Below are positions 23,774 to 32,045 of a stretch of 35,452 nucleotides of DNA, one piece after another. A model generated the notes under the pieces. It saw nothing but the letters and a program-made list of their open reading frames with translations, was not told the origin of the DNA and ran no database searches. Made by a program: the position numbers and the translations under genes. Numbering within the stretch: the first letter of the stretch is position 1; each line of letters starts with the position of its first letter. Origin of the DNA: an uncultured Collinsella sp. (lineage in GTDB: Bacteria; Actinomycetota; Coriobacteriia; Coriobacteriales; Coriobacteriaceae); NCBI GenBank assembly GCA_902495525.1, contig CABUXL010000018.1, positions 1 through 35,452 on the forward strand, given 5' to 3'.

Positions 23774-24004
23774 ATGACTCAACTGGGCCCCAAGATGCGC
23801 GTGGGGCTTCGCGTCAAGGAATTGAGGGCCGGACTCGGCGTGAGCCAAGAGGCCTTCGCATATTCCATCGAGATGTCGCGCACCTATTTCGCCGAAGTCG
23901 AGACTGGCAAGCGCAACGTCTCCATCGAGAACATCGAGCGCATCGCAGGCGGGCTCGGCGTCTCCCTGCGAGAGTTTTTCAATTCAGACCTGTTCGATGG
24001 ATAG
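23774..24004 (+). CDS. XRE-family helix-turn-helix regulator
   Basis: The product is 76 residues from the ATG at 23774, which is preceded by AAGGAGGTG. The HTH spans LRVKELRAGLGVSQEAFAYS, with IEMSRTYFAEVETGKRNVS as turn and recognition helix, then IENIERIAGGLGVSLREFF. It is divergent from the lipoprotein operon. Direct repeats over its own promoter suggest autoregulation and control of the lipoprotein genes. It could instead regulate other functions of the element. Confidence 0.88.
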   Translation: MTQLGPKMRVGLRVKELRAGLGVSQEAFAYSIEMSRTYFAEVETGKRNVSIENIERIAGGLGVSLREFFNSDLFDG

Positions 24005-24275
24005 TTCGGCGGCGGGCTTCTGACGTCATTTTTCGACGCTGTGGTTCGAATGCTACGCGTCACCCTGGATTCGGTTTTCCGCCACGAAGCGGCGGTGCAG
24101 GATAAGGCTCCACTACGTTTCGCCGGAGGCAAACGGCGCAACTCGGCGAGCCGAGTTCGAAAGCGCAGGTAGATGCCTGTGCTGAGAACGGAAGGCGTCC
24201 ATATCCGCGTGTAATGCGCGGACATGGGCGTGTAGTAGATCGAGGCGTTTTCGCTGGTTATGGACGATTACGAGG
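24005..24275. other. Non-coding spacer with hairpins between XRE gene and coupling-protein gene
   Basis: No gene is supported. Inverted repeats are AACTCGGC/GCCGAGTT (24140-24147, 24150-24157) and a 10-bp stem with one mismatch (24199-24209 with 24217-24227). Neither has a T tract, but they lie where the minus-strand transfer operon should end. Confidence 0.4.
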
Positions 24276-26213
24276 CTAGAAGCCTTCGGGAACGTAGCTT
24301 GTGACTGCTTTCGGCCTCGTCGGTGCCGCCGTGCCATCGGTAGTACACGGGCCCTGCCAAACGTTCGGTACCGTCTCGTTCCTGATCTCGCGGCGAGCGG
24401 TCGATTGCTCCATAAGTGCCCGTTCGGCCTCGGGGGACGTCATCCCGAGCATGGGCCCGACGAAGGTCTCGGTGACGTCCCTGCTGGGGAAGGCCATAGG
24501 TACGCCGTCGTGGATCACGAGGGCTCCTGTCTCGCGGCCCGTCCAGCGTTGAAGCTCGTCGGGCGTGATGAGCGGCCTGCGGACGAGTCCCTCGCTCGTG
24601 CCGGTTGACCCGGTGTTCGTTCCCTTCGTTCTGCTCGTGGACTGCGCGATCGCGGTGTAGGAGCCCATCGATTCCGAGAGCTTGCGTGCCGTGTCGAGGT
24701 TGGAGCATGAAAGTACGACCTTATCTTTGAGAAGGTCGAGTATTGTCTCGGCTTCCTCGCGGCTGTAGCCGGAAGCTGACTGGAGCTGTAGGAGCGACTG
24801 ACAGAACCACAGGACGCTGATCCTCTCTGATCTCATCTCACCGAGGTCCTGGACGATGCGTTCGTTGCGGCCGAGGGACGCCGCCTCGTCGAGGAGAAGG
24901 ACGGTCTCTACGGGACAACGGCCGGCGTGGGCGCCGGCGCAGGAGCGCAACGCCGAGAGCGCCTGTGAGACGAACGTCTGCACGAGCCGCTTATAGTTTC
25001 CGGTTGCTGAGGAGGACGAGACGAAGACCACAGTGGGCTCCTCGCCGATGCCGCCGAGTTCGCACTCGTCGTCGTGCAGCATTCTCGCCACGTTGCCGTC
25101 GATGTATTCGGTCAGGCAATTGCTGAGGGTCGAGACGATGCCCGGGCCGCCTCCGTGCTCGCCGTTGAGGCCTCCGAGAAAGGGGAGTGCGGGGTCACCT
25201 GAAGGCAGAGATGCCGCCAGGGCGGCGACGCGCTCGAGCGCTCCCTTCTCGCCCGAGGGCGAGATCGCCGCGGCGACGGACATGACGGTCTTTTCCTCAT
25301 TGGGGATGGACGGACCCTCGATGAGGGCGAGGGAGATGCCGACGAACAGGTTCCGGGCCCCGTCATAAAAGAACGGCTGTCCCTTCGACGGTGCGGGTAC
25401 TATGCAGCGCGCGACTTCCCGCAGCTCGCGGGTGCAGCCGCCGGTTCCCTCCGCATTAAAGGCTTCCTTCGCCCTCTCGAGCGGGTCGAACCGCGCTGAA
25501 GAGGCGGGCGAATCGAACATCACGTCGACGATGCGGTGCGTGCCGGCCTTTTCAAACGTCGGCTCGAGAAAGGCGCGGAGCTCCCCTTTGATGTCGTTGA
25601 TGATGAGGGAACGGCCTTGCTCGAAGTTAGCCAAGGCTGACAAAATGGCGACTCGACGGCTTTTGCCCTCGCCACTCTCGGCAAGGATGCAAGCGTGGAC
25701 CGAGTCGATGAGCCTGACGCTCTTCCCGATCTCGCCCACGACCAGTGTGCCACCCGAGGGTCTTTCGCCCTCCTGCCACGATTTGCTCTTGCGCTTAAGC
25801 TCGCCGTGTGCCGAGATGAGCCTCGCGTCGCCGTGGATGGGCGCGCCCGGCGCGCGGCGCCCACCGACCCAGGTCCCGTCGTGGAGCCAGCGCGACCAGT
25901 CGAAGTGGCTCCAGACGCCTGCTATCGTGGAGATGGCGAGGGTCGCCACGCATCCCACGAGGAAGGCGTCGTCCTGGATCAGCTCTGGCAGGACTTCGAG
26001 TGGGTTTTGGAACATGGTATCGGGGAGTTCGGGTGCTGCGGCCGTCCCGAAGCTTGTGAGCGTCGTGGCGATGCCAGTGACCCATGCTTTCAGCCAGTGC
26101 CATGCTGCCGGCAGTAGGATGAGCGCGATCGCGGTCCCAGCGGCCGTGCCGGCGGCGACACAGCGCTTGAAATGCGCGCCCTCGTCGACGTTGAAGCTCT
26201 TCTGCTTGCTCAT
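24276..26213 (-). CDS. VirD4/TraG-type coupling protein
   Basis: The 645-residue protein is the ATPase that brings a relaxase-DNA complex to a type IV secretion channel at the inner membrane. Two N-terminal membrane helices lie near residues 17-38 and 84-103. The P-loop is ESGEGKSRR (179-187), Walker B is TVLLLDEAASLG (437-448), and the TraG-type segment SVLWFCQSLLQLQSASGYSR follows. The C-terminal 120 residues include RRPLITPDELQRW, usual near the end of this family. Its ATG overlaps the relaxase stop (ATGA). It is encoded without any channel genes. Confidence 0.92.
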   Translation of the reverse strand: MSKQKSFNVDEGAHFKRCVAAGTAAGTAIALILLPAAWHWLKAWVTGIATTLTSFGTAAAPELPDTMFQNPLEVLPELIQDDAFLVGCVATLAISTIAGVWSHFDWSRWLHDGTWVGGRRAPGAPIHGDARLISAHGELKRKSKSWQEGERPSGGTLVVGEIGKSVRLIDSVHACILAESGEGKSRRVAILSALANFEQGRSLIINDIKGELRAFLEPTFEKAGTHRIVDVMFDSPASSARFDPLERAKEAFNAEGTGGCTRELREVARCIVPAPSKGQPFFYDGARNLFVGISLALIEGPSIPNEEKTVMSVAAAISPSGEKGALERVAALAASLPSGDPALPFLGGLNGEHGGGPGIVSTLSNCLTEYIDGNVARMLHDDECELGGIGEEPTVVFVSSSSATGNYKRLVQTFVSQALSALRSCAGAHAGRCPVETVLLLDEAASLGRNERIVQDLGEMRSERISVLWFCQSLLQLQSASGYSREEAETILDLLKDKVVLSCSNLDTARKLSESMGSYTAIAQSTSRTKGTNTGSTGTSEGLVRRPLITPDELQRWTGRETGALVIHDGVPMAFPSRDVTETFVGPMLGMTSPEAERALMEQSTARREIRNETVPNVWQGPCTTDGTAAPTRPKAVTSYVPEGF

Positions 26214-27568
26214 AGAATCATTCCCTTCACTATGGTTTTTGCGGGGTCGAGTGCGATGCCCGCCGTATCGCCCCTGATTGCGGCCGATGCAGCGGCTGCG
26301 AGCGCCCTTGCGAGCGCGCGCTCGGCTTTCTGGCCGACCTCATCTGACGGATCCTTCTTGCCTCTGGGGTTCTCCGTTGCGAATGCGAGCGCTTTGGTAA
26401 GGGCTCTGCTCACGGCAACCGGGGCTTTTGCCATAGAAAGCGCGTAGGACGGACATGACCGGAGACACCTCTCCGGGATAGGCCTGAGCTCGCGGACGGC
26501 TTCTCGCGCCCCCTCCAGATCTTCACCGGTGACGCAGGCGCGGACCTCGCCGATGAGCGGTTTCATGCGCTTGCGCTCCGTTGCAGGCCCGCCGTCCGGC
26601 CTTGCGGACCTCATCAGTTCCCTTTCGGGGTCCGTTGTCCGGTCGGGTGCGATGACCCTCAGCAGGGCGTTGCCCTGGCGCGCGCGTAGCTCCTGCATGG
26701 CGTTGTTCACGTAGCGGTCCCGCGCAACGCTTTCGAGGCCTTTGAGGCCGGCGCAACGCTCCACGGACTTGCTGTAAGCGGCGCTCGCCCCTTTGATTTC
26801 AGGATGCCTCGACCCTGCTTCCGCGATTGCGACATCGACGGCCTTGGCGACATTTGGGTGCCAGCGGCGGAGGTGCGCGTAGGAGATTCGGCCGTCCGCA
26901 GGCAGCGTGACGCCAATCTCGTCGGCGGGGATTTGGCGGACGGCGTCGACCGCCCGCGACCTCGCGAGGTCGCGGGCCTCATACTCGGCCGCGAGCGCCG
27001 GGGCCAGGGCCGCGTCGGTGAGCGCGTTTCTAGCCCGGTCGAGCCTGTTGCGGGCCATGAGTGAATCGAACGAGCCATCGGACGACCACGCAATAACGTG
27101 CGCGTGCTTGGAATTCGGGTGGTTTTCGTGCTCGGCGGCTACCCAACGGACGCTGGACTCGGGGATGCCCATTGCCTCGGCAAGCGCCGGCGCGAGGTTT
27201 CGGCGGCAGAAGCGCTGCCAGTCCTCCTTGCACGCGAGGTCGAGCTCGCATGCCTCGTCCCTGCGGACGCTGAGCACAACGGTAGCAATCGCGCCGTCAG
27301 CCTTTTCGAGCTCCTTGCGGGCCGTGCGGAGCTGGACGGCCCCGTTCTGGTCGAAGAGCGCGGTCGACCCGGGCCTCTCGGCGCAGTAGCCGATGAGTCC
27401 CATCCTCTCTGCGAGCTCGTAGCGCTTGAGGTCGTCGACGGTTGCGGATTTGTCGGCCCCCTCGCGCGTGGCGACGTACTCGACGTTGTTGGTGATGACG
27501 GCGGAACGCCCGCGCGACCCGGAGAGGTGCACACGGGCGTTCACGACGAGGCTGCTACGACTTGCCAT
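26210..27568 (-). CDS. MobL-like relaxase
   Basis: The 452-residue protein has the relaxase features of an HUH nicking enzyme: a histidine cluster H147-E-N-H150 and H155-A-H157 in EHENHPNSKHAHVIAW, and an upstream tyrosine in NVEYVATREG (Y31) that may be the nicking residue, a layout seen in MobL relaxases. The remainder is helical and charged, and contains repeated Ala/Arg-rich stretches. It would cut the transfer origin and pilot the strand to the coupling protein encoded next. It overlaps the upstream ribbon-helix-helix gene by 14 bases and the coupling-protein gene by 4. The relaxase call is good; the MobL subfamily is from memory of motifs. Confidence 0.8.
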   Translation of the reverse strand: MASRSSLVVNARVHLSGSRGRSAVITNNVEYVATREGADKSATVDDLKRYELAERMGLIGYCAERPGSTALFDQNGAVQLRTARKELEKADGAIATVVLSVRRDEACELDLACKEDWQRFCRRNLAPALAEAMGIPESSVRWVAAEHENHPNSKHAHVIAWSSDGSFDSLMARNRLDRARNALTDAALAPALAAEYEARDLARSRAVDAVRQIPADEIGVTLPADGRISYAHLRRWHPNVAKAVDVAIAEAGSRHPEIKGASAAYSKSVERCAGLKGLESVARDRYVNNAMQELRARQGNALLRVIAPDRTTDPERELMRSARPDGGPATERKRMKPLIGEVRACVTGEDLEGAREAVRELRPIPERCLRSCPSYALSMAKAPVAVSRALTKALAFATENPRGKKDPSDEVGQKAERALARALAAAASAAIRGDTAGIALDPAKTIVKGMIL

Positions 27569-28019
27569 CGGACAGACGCTCCCTTGCCTCCGAGAGCGTC
27601 ATGCCGCGCTGCATGAGGCCGGCCTGCTTGTCGTAAGCGGCGTAGATGTCCGAGGCGCTCACGCCATCCAGGCCCTCGAACGTGCCCTTCTCGATCTCGA
27701 CCGCCGCGATGGCCGCGACGATAGAGGCGCGGGTCGCGCGGTGCACGACGCGCGCGATGCGGTCCTCCTGCTCGGCGTTGCGTTCGTCGAGCATGTGGTC
27801 GAGCTGCTCGAGCAGCGGCTGCATGACGCCGCGCAGATAGGTTCCGAGCTCAGTGGAGTAGAGCGCCAGGCCGTCGGAGGCGAGCCCGGCGGCGATGAGC
27901 TCGCGGGCGGCTGCGCTGTCGCTAAGATCCCTGGAAACCCCGTAGGCGTGGAGGCGGCGATATGCCTTGTCAGGGAGCCGGAGGCTCATGACCTTCGACC
28001 CGTCTTTTCCGATGGCCAT
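27555..28019 (-). CDS. Ribbon-helix-helix relaxosome accessory protein
   Basis: The product is 154 residues from the ATG at 28019 (GAGGG upstream, one base after the preceding stop). The N-terminal KVMSLRLPDKAYRRLHAYGV and the following SDSAAARELIAAGL fit a ribbon-helix-helix DNA-binding fold. A long helical middle (LEQLDHMLDERNAEQEDRIARVV) may be a coiled coil. Its overlap with the relaxase gene suggests a MobC-like partner that binds the transfer origin, although it could be a repressor of the operon. Confidence 0.75.
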   Translation of the reverse strand: MAIGKDGSKVMSLRLPDKAYRRLHAYGVSRDLSDSAAARELIAAGLASDGLALYSTELGTYLRGVMQPLLEQLDHMLDERNAEQEDRIARVVHRATRASIVAAIAAVEIEKGTFEGLDGVSASDIYAAYDKQAGLMQRGMTLSEARERLSDGKS

Positions 28020-28020
28020 T

Positions 28021-28506
28021 TTAGAGTCCCTCGTTCGGGAGGGGCGCACCGACGGCGCGGAGGGCGGCGATGTTCTCGGGCGTGCGCTCGTAGGTCCTGG
28101 GCCAGAAGGTGATGGGTACCATGACGAGATCGTCGCGGGGGATTCCGTAGGCGAAGAGATAGGCCGCGATGGCATCGCTGTACTCTACGTCGTCGACGTT
28201 GAAAGTGTCGGTGAAGAAGATGCCTGTGGGGTCGTCGTTGCAGCCCTTGACGAAATAGACGCCGTTTCCGCCTTCCTTGAACGGGTTCAAGACCTTGCAC
28301 TCCCGCTTCGCGTAGTAGGCGATTCCGGCGCGAACGACGCGCGTGAAACCCGGACGCTCGTTGACCCGCGCTGCTCGCGTAAAGTTCAGGCCGGGATCGG
28401 ATTCCAGCAGATGGGAGAGTACGGAGTCGACGGCGTCGCCCTTGTGCTCGGGGATTGTCCCGAGGAGGTCGGCGAGGCGCGATTTCATTTTCTCGATCAG
28501 TTTCAT
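28021..28506 (-). CDS. Uncharacterised 161-residue protein of the transfer operon
   Basis: The start at 28506 has AAAGGAAA upstream; the frame is open further but those codons are a shadow without a start signal. The protein has a helical N-terminus (MKLIEKMKSRLADLLGTIPE) then a compact alpha/beta part with RVVRAGIAYYAKRECKVLNP, FTDTFNVDDVEYSDAIAAYL and ends DDLVMVPITFWPRTYERTPENI. I do not recognise it. It sits between an array of GGTGCC repeats and the ribbon-helix-helix and relaxase genes, with a one-base gap to the next start, so it belongs to the same transcript. A role in replication or mobilisation is possible from position only. Confidence 0.68.
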   Translation of the reverse strand: MKLIEKMKSRLADLLGTIPEHKGDAVDSVLSHLLESDPGLNFTRAARVNERPGFTRVVRAGIAYYAKRECKVLNPFKEGGNGVYFVKGCNDDPTGIFFTDTFNVDDVEYSDAIAAYLFAYGIPRDDLVMVPITFWPRTYERTPENIAALRAVGAPLPNEGL

Positions 28507-28525
28507 CGTGTGTTTCCTTTCTGCC

Positions 28526-28721
28526 GGTGCCGCACGGGTGCCGGCAACTCGCTTGAATGTCTTGGTTAGCGATGGTTCTAGCTGCGGAGAGACTGCGTGG
28601 TGCCGAAGGTGCCGAGGAGCGGCCAAGAGTTTTGGAATCCATGGCACCTTCGGCACCGTCTGCCGAGTCTTGCAGGTGAAGGGCGGTGGACAGGGTGCCG
28701 CTGCGACATGCTGCGGCACCC
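28526..28721. repeat. Cluster of eight GGTGCC/GGCACC repeats
   Basis: GGTGCC starts at 28526, 28537, 28599, 28608 and 28694; inverted GGCACC starts at 28643, 28652 and 28715. They build a perfect 15-bp inverted repeat (28599-28613 with 28643-28657, arms GGTGCCGAAGGTGCC) and a 9-bp one (28693-28701 with 28713-28721). The 223-base gap between VapE and the 161-aa gene holds nothing else. It resembles an iteron-type origin or operator array. Confidence 0.55.
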
Positions 28722-28729
28722 AATCGGCC

Positions 28730-29959
28730 CTAATCCGTTTCCCGGAACACCCAACAGCGTTGCTTGCCGTATGGAGGGCAGAGGCGCTTGTTGCCCGGAA
28801 CCCATCCGGGGCACTGCGACGAGAGGATGCGGCTGACCATCTTGCAGTTGGCCTTGGTCTTCTCAAGGTGGAGGGCCTTGTCGAGGATTTCGAACGTGCA
28901 CATGGGATGGTCGGTGTTGCCGGGAAGATATGCGAGGACCTTCTGAACACAGGGGTCCTCCTCGACAAAACGTCCGCGCTGTGCGGCTGCCTCGACCTCC
29001 ATCTCGGGCGTGAGGACGGTCGAGAAACGGGGGTCGCCCGTCTTCATCCACGTGCGGGCCTCTGCCCATGCCTGCCGGATGGCGGTAGGAAAGCCCTCGT
29101 CGAAGACGGACTTCTCCGTGCGCTCGATGCCGCAGAGCACCGGGAGGAAGCGCCTTGCGCCGCTCGTCCGCTCGCGGATGAAGTCGGCCTCGTTCGTGGT
29201 GCCGACGAAGACTACGCGCCGGGGGAAAGCTTCCGTCCGTCGACAGTAGGCTCCCCGGAACTCATCTACCTGACGTGTGATCCCGGCCTTCACGCTCTCG
29301 ACGGAGCGCTCGGACATGCCGTTGAGCTCGGGGATCTCGACAATCCACTTGCCCCGGTTCTGCTCGCCCGTGAGCTTGACGTCGCCGAGGTTGATCACGG
29401 AGTCGCTGAAATACTCGTCGCGCATGGCGAGGCCCCTCGCGAAGGAGGACTTGCCGATGCCTCCGGCACCGCACAGGATGGGCATGTAATCGGCCTTGCA
29501 GCCCGGGCTGTAGACGCGGGCGATGCCCTCGCAGAACAAGATGCGCTCGACCTCCGAGACGTATGCGTTCCTCTCCGCGCCAAGGTAGACATTGAGGAGT
29601 GTCCCTACGCGCGGGATGCCGTCCCAGGTGAGGGTATCGAGCATGGCAACGAGCGGGTCATAGGCGTTGTCCTCGCCGACGATGGTCAACGCGAGCAGCA
29701 TGAACTTCTCCTTCTGGAGAGAGATGATCTGCTGGAGGAGGGCGAAGAGCCGTGCGTCGTCGCTATCGCGCCACCGGCGTTCCTGCGAATCTGCATCCCA
29801 GGGCAGGGGCCCAGTCTTGAAGAGCTCGTTCGCGAGACGGTTGTAGCCGACGTTCAGGGGAAGAGACTTGAGCTCCTCGACGATCTCGTTGACCGTCGGC
29901 GGGGAGTGGCGCTCCGGGGACTGCGGCTCGGGGGCGTCGTCGTGCTTCTGCGTGCCCAT
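28730..29959 (-). CDS. VapE-type P-loop ATPase (virulence-associated E family)
   Basis: The 409-residue protein has the VapE core: P-loop CGAGGIGKSSFARGLA, WIVEIPELNGMSERSVESVK with the Walker B-like acidic residues, then CRRTEAFPRRVVFVGTTNEA and RRFLPV. These are hallmark motifs of helicase-like ATPases of phages and integrative elements that work with a primase in replication. An N-terminal primase domain is not present here; the first 110 residues are a short helical region, so this is the helicase part alone. It starts at 29959, sharing one base of TGATG with the small upstream gene. It probably drives replication of the excised element, consistent with the repeat cluster just downstream. 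Confidence 0.88.
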   Translation of the reverse strand: MGTQKHDDAPEPQSPERHSPPTVNEIVEELKSLPLNVGYNRLANELFKTGPLPWDADSQERRWRDSDDARLFALLQQIISLQKEKFMLLALTIVGEDNAYDPLVAMLDTLTWDGIPRVGTLLNVYLGAERNAYVSEVERILFCEGIARVYSPGCKADYMPILCGAGGIGKSSFARGLAMRDEYFSDSVINLGDVKLTGEQNRGKWIVEIPELNGMSERSVESVKAGITRQVDEFRGAYCRRTEAFPRRVVFVGTTNEADFIRERTSGARRFLPVLCGIERTEKSVFDEGFPTAIRQAWAEARTWMKTGDPRFSTVLTPEMEVEAAAQRGRFVEEDPCVQKVLAYLPGNTDHPMCTFEILDKALHLEKTKANCKMVSRILSSQCPGWVPGNKRLCPPYGKQRCWVFRETD

Positions 29960-30159
29960 CAGATCGCCTCACAAGAATGGTGACGGCGAGGGCCATTGAT
30001 GGGGTGGTTCTTGGCGGAGGCAAGTGCTTCGAGCCGGCGGAGGCGAAGCTCCGTGTCGATAAGGCGCTCGACCAGCTCTTCCTCCGACAAGGGGTGGTCG
30101 AGGCGGTAGTCGCGCAAGACGGCGCGGCGTCGGGCGGAATTCATCATGCTAAGATTCAT
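29959..30159 (-). CDS. Small helical protein, 66 residues
   Basis: The ATG at 30159 has AAGGAGG nine bases upstream. The product is basic at the start (NSARRRAVLRDYRLDHP) followed by a predicted helical coil SEEELVERLIDTELRLRRLEALASA and a His/Arg-rich tail. It overlaps the upstream mobilisation gene by 11 bases and the VapE gene by one. No family is recognised. Confidence 0.6.
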   Translation of the reverse strand: MNLSMMNSARRRAVLRDYRLDHPLSEEELVERLIDTELRLRRLEALASAKNHPINGPRRHHSCEAI

Positions 30160-30598
30160 CGACAGAGTCCTCCTTACGTGTGGGCTCATGTTTTTGGGCG
30201 ACGGCCGAGCTTTGGTAGGGGAGGCCGTCGTCCAGACCCAGGTTTGCGATGAGGGCGTCTTCAAGCTCCACAGGGGAGCGCTCGGGCGCGAACGATCCGG
30301 CAAAGGCGGCGAGCGTCTCAAGCGACTCGACGAGCTCGTCGTCCATATCTCCTGCGCGCCGGATACGCCGGAGTTCCGCTACGACAGGTCCCATGCGCTC
30401 CTTAACCGCCTTGCGCATACGGGTGGTTGCGACCACAGTAAAAGTACCTTCCAGCAGGCTTCTCGCGATGAAGTCCTGCTTCGACAGACCGCTCAAAGCG
30501 ACGCGGAGGTCGAGCTGGTCCGCTTCTGCGGGCGACATGCGGAAGGCGATGGTCTTGCAGCGACGGCGTCCCTTGGCGTCCACAATCGGCCTAGACAT
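30149..30598 (-). CDS. MobC-like mobilisation protein, ribbon-helix-helix type
   Basis: The 149-residue protein has a basic N-terminus and KTIAFRMSPAEADQLDLRVA then LSGLSKQDFIARSLL, a pattern of the MobC/relaxosome family common on Gram-positive integrative elements, where it binds at the transfer origin beside the relaxase. The C-terminal half is acidic and helical. It overlaps the integrase gene end by 8 bases and the 66-aa gene by 11. A transcription regulator is the alternative reading. Confidence 0.75.
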   Translation of the reverse strand: MSRPIVDAKGRRRCKTIAFRMSPAEADQLDLRVALSGLSKQDFIARSLLEGTFTVVATTRMRKAVKERMGPVVAELRRIRRAGDMDDELVESLETLAAFAGSFAPERSPVELEDALIANLGLDDGLPYQSSAVAQKHEPTRKEDSVDES

Positions 30599-31655
30599 CC
30601 GACATCACCTCGTCCAGCGCCTCCACGAGGTCGTGCTGGGTCGAGGGGAAAAGATGCGAGTACATCTCCGTGACCTCGGCGGTCTCGTGACCCATGCGGT
30701 CGGCGATCGCCGTGGGCGAGTAGCCGCTGTTGATGAGCGCACTGACGTGAGAGTGGCGGATGTCGTGGATGCGGATGCGCTTCACGCCCGAGAGCTCGCA
30801 ACCCCTCTTCATCTCATGCGACAACGCGTGCTTCGTGACGGGGAAGAGCCGGTCGGTAGGGGCGATCTCGGGATGTGTCGACAGATAATCACGCAGCTCC
30901 TCACGAAGGAGGCTCGGCATGACGATGTCCCGCTTCGAGGCGCGCGTCTTGGGTGGACCGATAACGTCCTCGCCCTTGATGCGGGCGTAGGAATGACGGA
31001 TACGGATAACGTTGAGATTGAAGTCGATGTCTTCCGGATGGAGGGCGAGGAGCTCGCCCTCGCGACAGCCCGAGAGGTAGAGCGTGAGGAATGCAAGGTA
31101 GATGAGCGGCTTGTCCTCGATGGCCTGGGAGAAGCGCTTGAACTCGGCAGGGGTCCAGTAGAGCATCTCCTTCTCGGGGCGCTTGGAGCCGACCTTTCCC
31201 GCCGCCAACATGGGATTCTGGGGCAGGCGGTAGAATCGGACGGCGTGGTTGAAGATGGCTGAGAACTGGTTGCAGATGGTGTGGAGATAGCTCTGCGACA
31301 GGTTCTGCTCAAGGAGCCAATTCTCCCAACGCACCACGTCCGCAGCCTTGACGTCACAAAGGCGCATGGGGCCAAAAATGGGCAGGATGTACTTGTCGAT
31401 AATGGCATCCTTGGTGAGCCTGGTGCCGACTCGCAGTCGAGGGTAGATGTCACGTGCGTACATGGTTTTGACGAAGGCCTCGACGGTGACCTCGACACGC
31501 TCGTCGCAGGAGGCGAGGAAGTCGCGCTCCCAAGCCACAGCCTCCTTCTTGGAGGCGAACCCGCGCTTCGTCTTCTTATGACGCTCGCCCATAGAGTTGC
31601 GATACCAAGCCTCGACTGTCCAGGTCCCGCGCTTCTTGTCGCGGCTAACTGACAT
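30591..31655 (-). CDS. int: Tyrosine-type integrase
   Basis: The 354-residue protein has the expected three parts: an N-terminal arm-binding domain (DKKRGTWTVEAWYRN, HKKTKRGFASKKEA), a core-binding SAM-like domain near 55-150, and a catalytic domain with R198 (GCREGELLAL), K236, H297 and R300 (HDIRHSH), H323 (MGHET) and nucleophile Y332 (EMYSHLF). All six catalytic residues are present, so it should be active. It lies about 1.6 kb from attR, overlaps the excisionase gene by 11 bases and the MobC-like gene by 8. It is the likely enzyme for insertion at the guaA end. Confidence 0.95.
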   Translation of the reverse strand: MSVSRDKKRGTWTVEAWYRNSMGERHKKTKRGFASKKEAVAWERDFLASCDERVEVTVEAFVKTMYARDIYPRLRVGTRLTKDAIIDKYILPIFGPMRLCDVKAADVVRWENWLLEQNLSQSYLHTICNQFSAIFNHAVRFYRLPQNPMLAAGKVGSKRPEKEMLYWTPAEFKRFSQAIEDKPLIYLAFLTLYLSGCREGELLALHPEDIDFNLNVIRIRHSYARIKGEDVIGPPKTRASKRDIVMPSLLREELRDYLSTHPEIAPTDRLFPVTKHALSHEMKRGCELSGVKRIRIHDIRHSHVSALINSGYSPTAIADRMGHETAEVTEMYSHLFPSTQHDLVEALDEVMSDV

Positions 31656-31854
31656 TAGTCATCGCCACCTTCTGCTTAGAAGGGGCGGAGAGAAGGCGTG
31701 CCTCGAAATACGAGCGCTGAACCTTCCCGGGGATGGTCATGATTCCCTGGGCTGCAAGCTCTGTATTCAAGGTCTTGATTAGCTTGAACGAATAGGACTT
31801 GCTCATGCCCGTGATCTCGGCAACCTCCTCCGCGCCGATAAGCTGACGTGTCAT
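31645..31854 (-). CDS. xis: Excisionase-like small HTH protein
   Basis: The product is 69 residues, with AAAGGAG before the ATG. The sequence LIGAEEVAEITGMSKSYSFKLIKTLNTEL is a MerR/Xis-like winged HTH start, followed by a basic end with IPGKVQRSYFEARLLS, as in excisionases that bend DNA and direct the integrase towards excision. It heads the minus-strand operon that runs through int to the coupling protein. Whether it is an excisionase or a regulator of int is not certain. Confidence 0.8.
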   Translation of the reverse strand: MTRQLIGAEEVAEITGMSKSYSFKLIKTLNTELAAQGIMTIPGKVQRSYFEARLLSAPSKQKVAMTNVS

Positions 31855-32045
31855 ATGTAGTCTCCTTTCTAGGATGGGACACCTGTTGCCCCCTTGTCTT
31901 GATTATGTCCAAAAAAAGCATTAAGTGCTACAAAAATTAGAAATTGGCTTCAATCTTGCTGCGAAAGTCGCATCTAATACATTTTCTGCACACATAAGGT
32001 TTCACGTGTACACTTGAGGCAACTATTTGTTGGAGGTGTATTTGG
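31855..32045. promoter_or_regulatory. Divergent control region between xis and double-XRE gene
   Basis: The region is AT-rich. GTGTACAC (32006-32013) is a perfect palindrome within the near-palindrome TCACGTGTACACTTGA (32002-32017), located just before the GGAGGTG ribosome site of the XRE gene. CATAAT on the minus strand near 31899-31904 is a possible -10 for the xis operon. It is likely the switch region of the element. Confidence 0.5.

Noticed and set aside
24040..24065. GGTTCGAAT resembling a tRNA T-loop
   Set aside because: The flanking bases do not form a T-stem and no acceptor, D or anticodon arms can be drawn. Not a tRNA or tRNA-derived att site.
28526..28721. Repeat cluster as a CRISPR array
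   Set aside because: Units are 6-15 bases, irregularly spaced and in both orientations; there are no spacers and no cas genes in the window.
28343..29983. Long plus-strand open frame (546 codons) opposite the VapE gene
   Set aside because: It is a high-GC shadow: it lies antisense to a clear VapE gene and the 161-aa gene, has no family motifs and no ribosome site.
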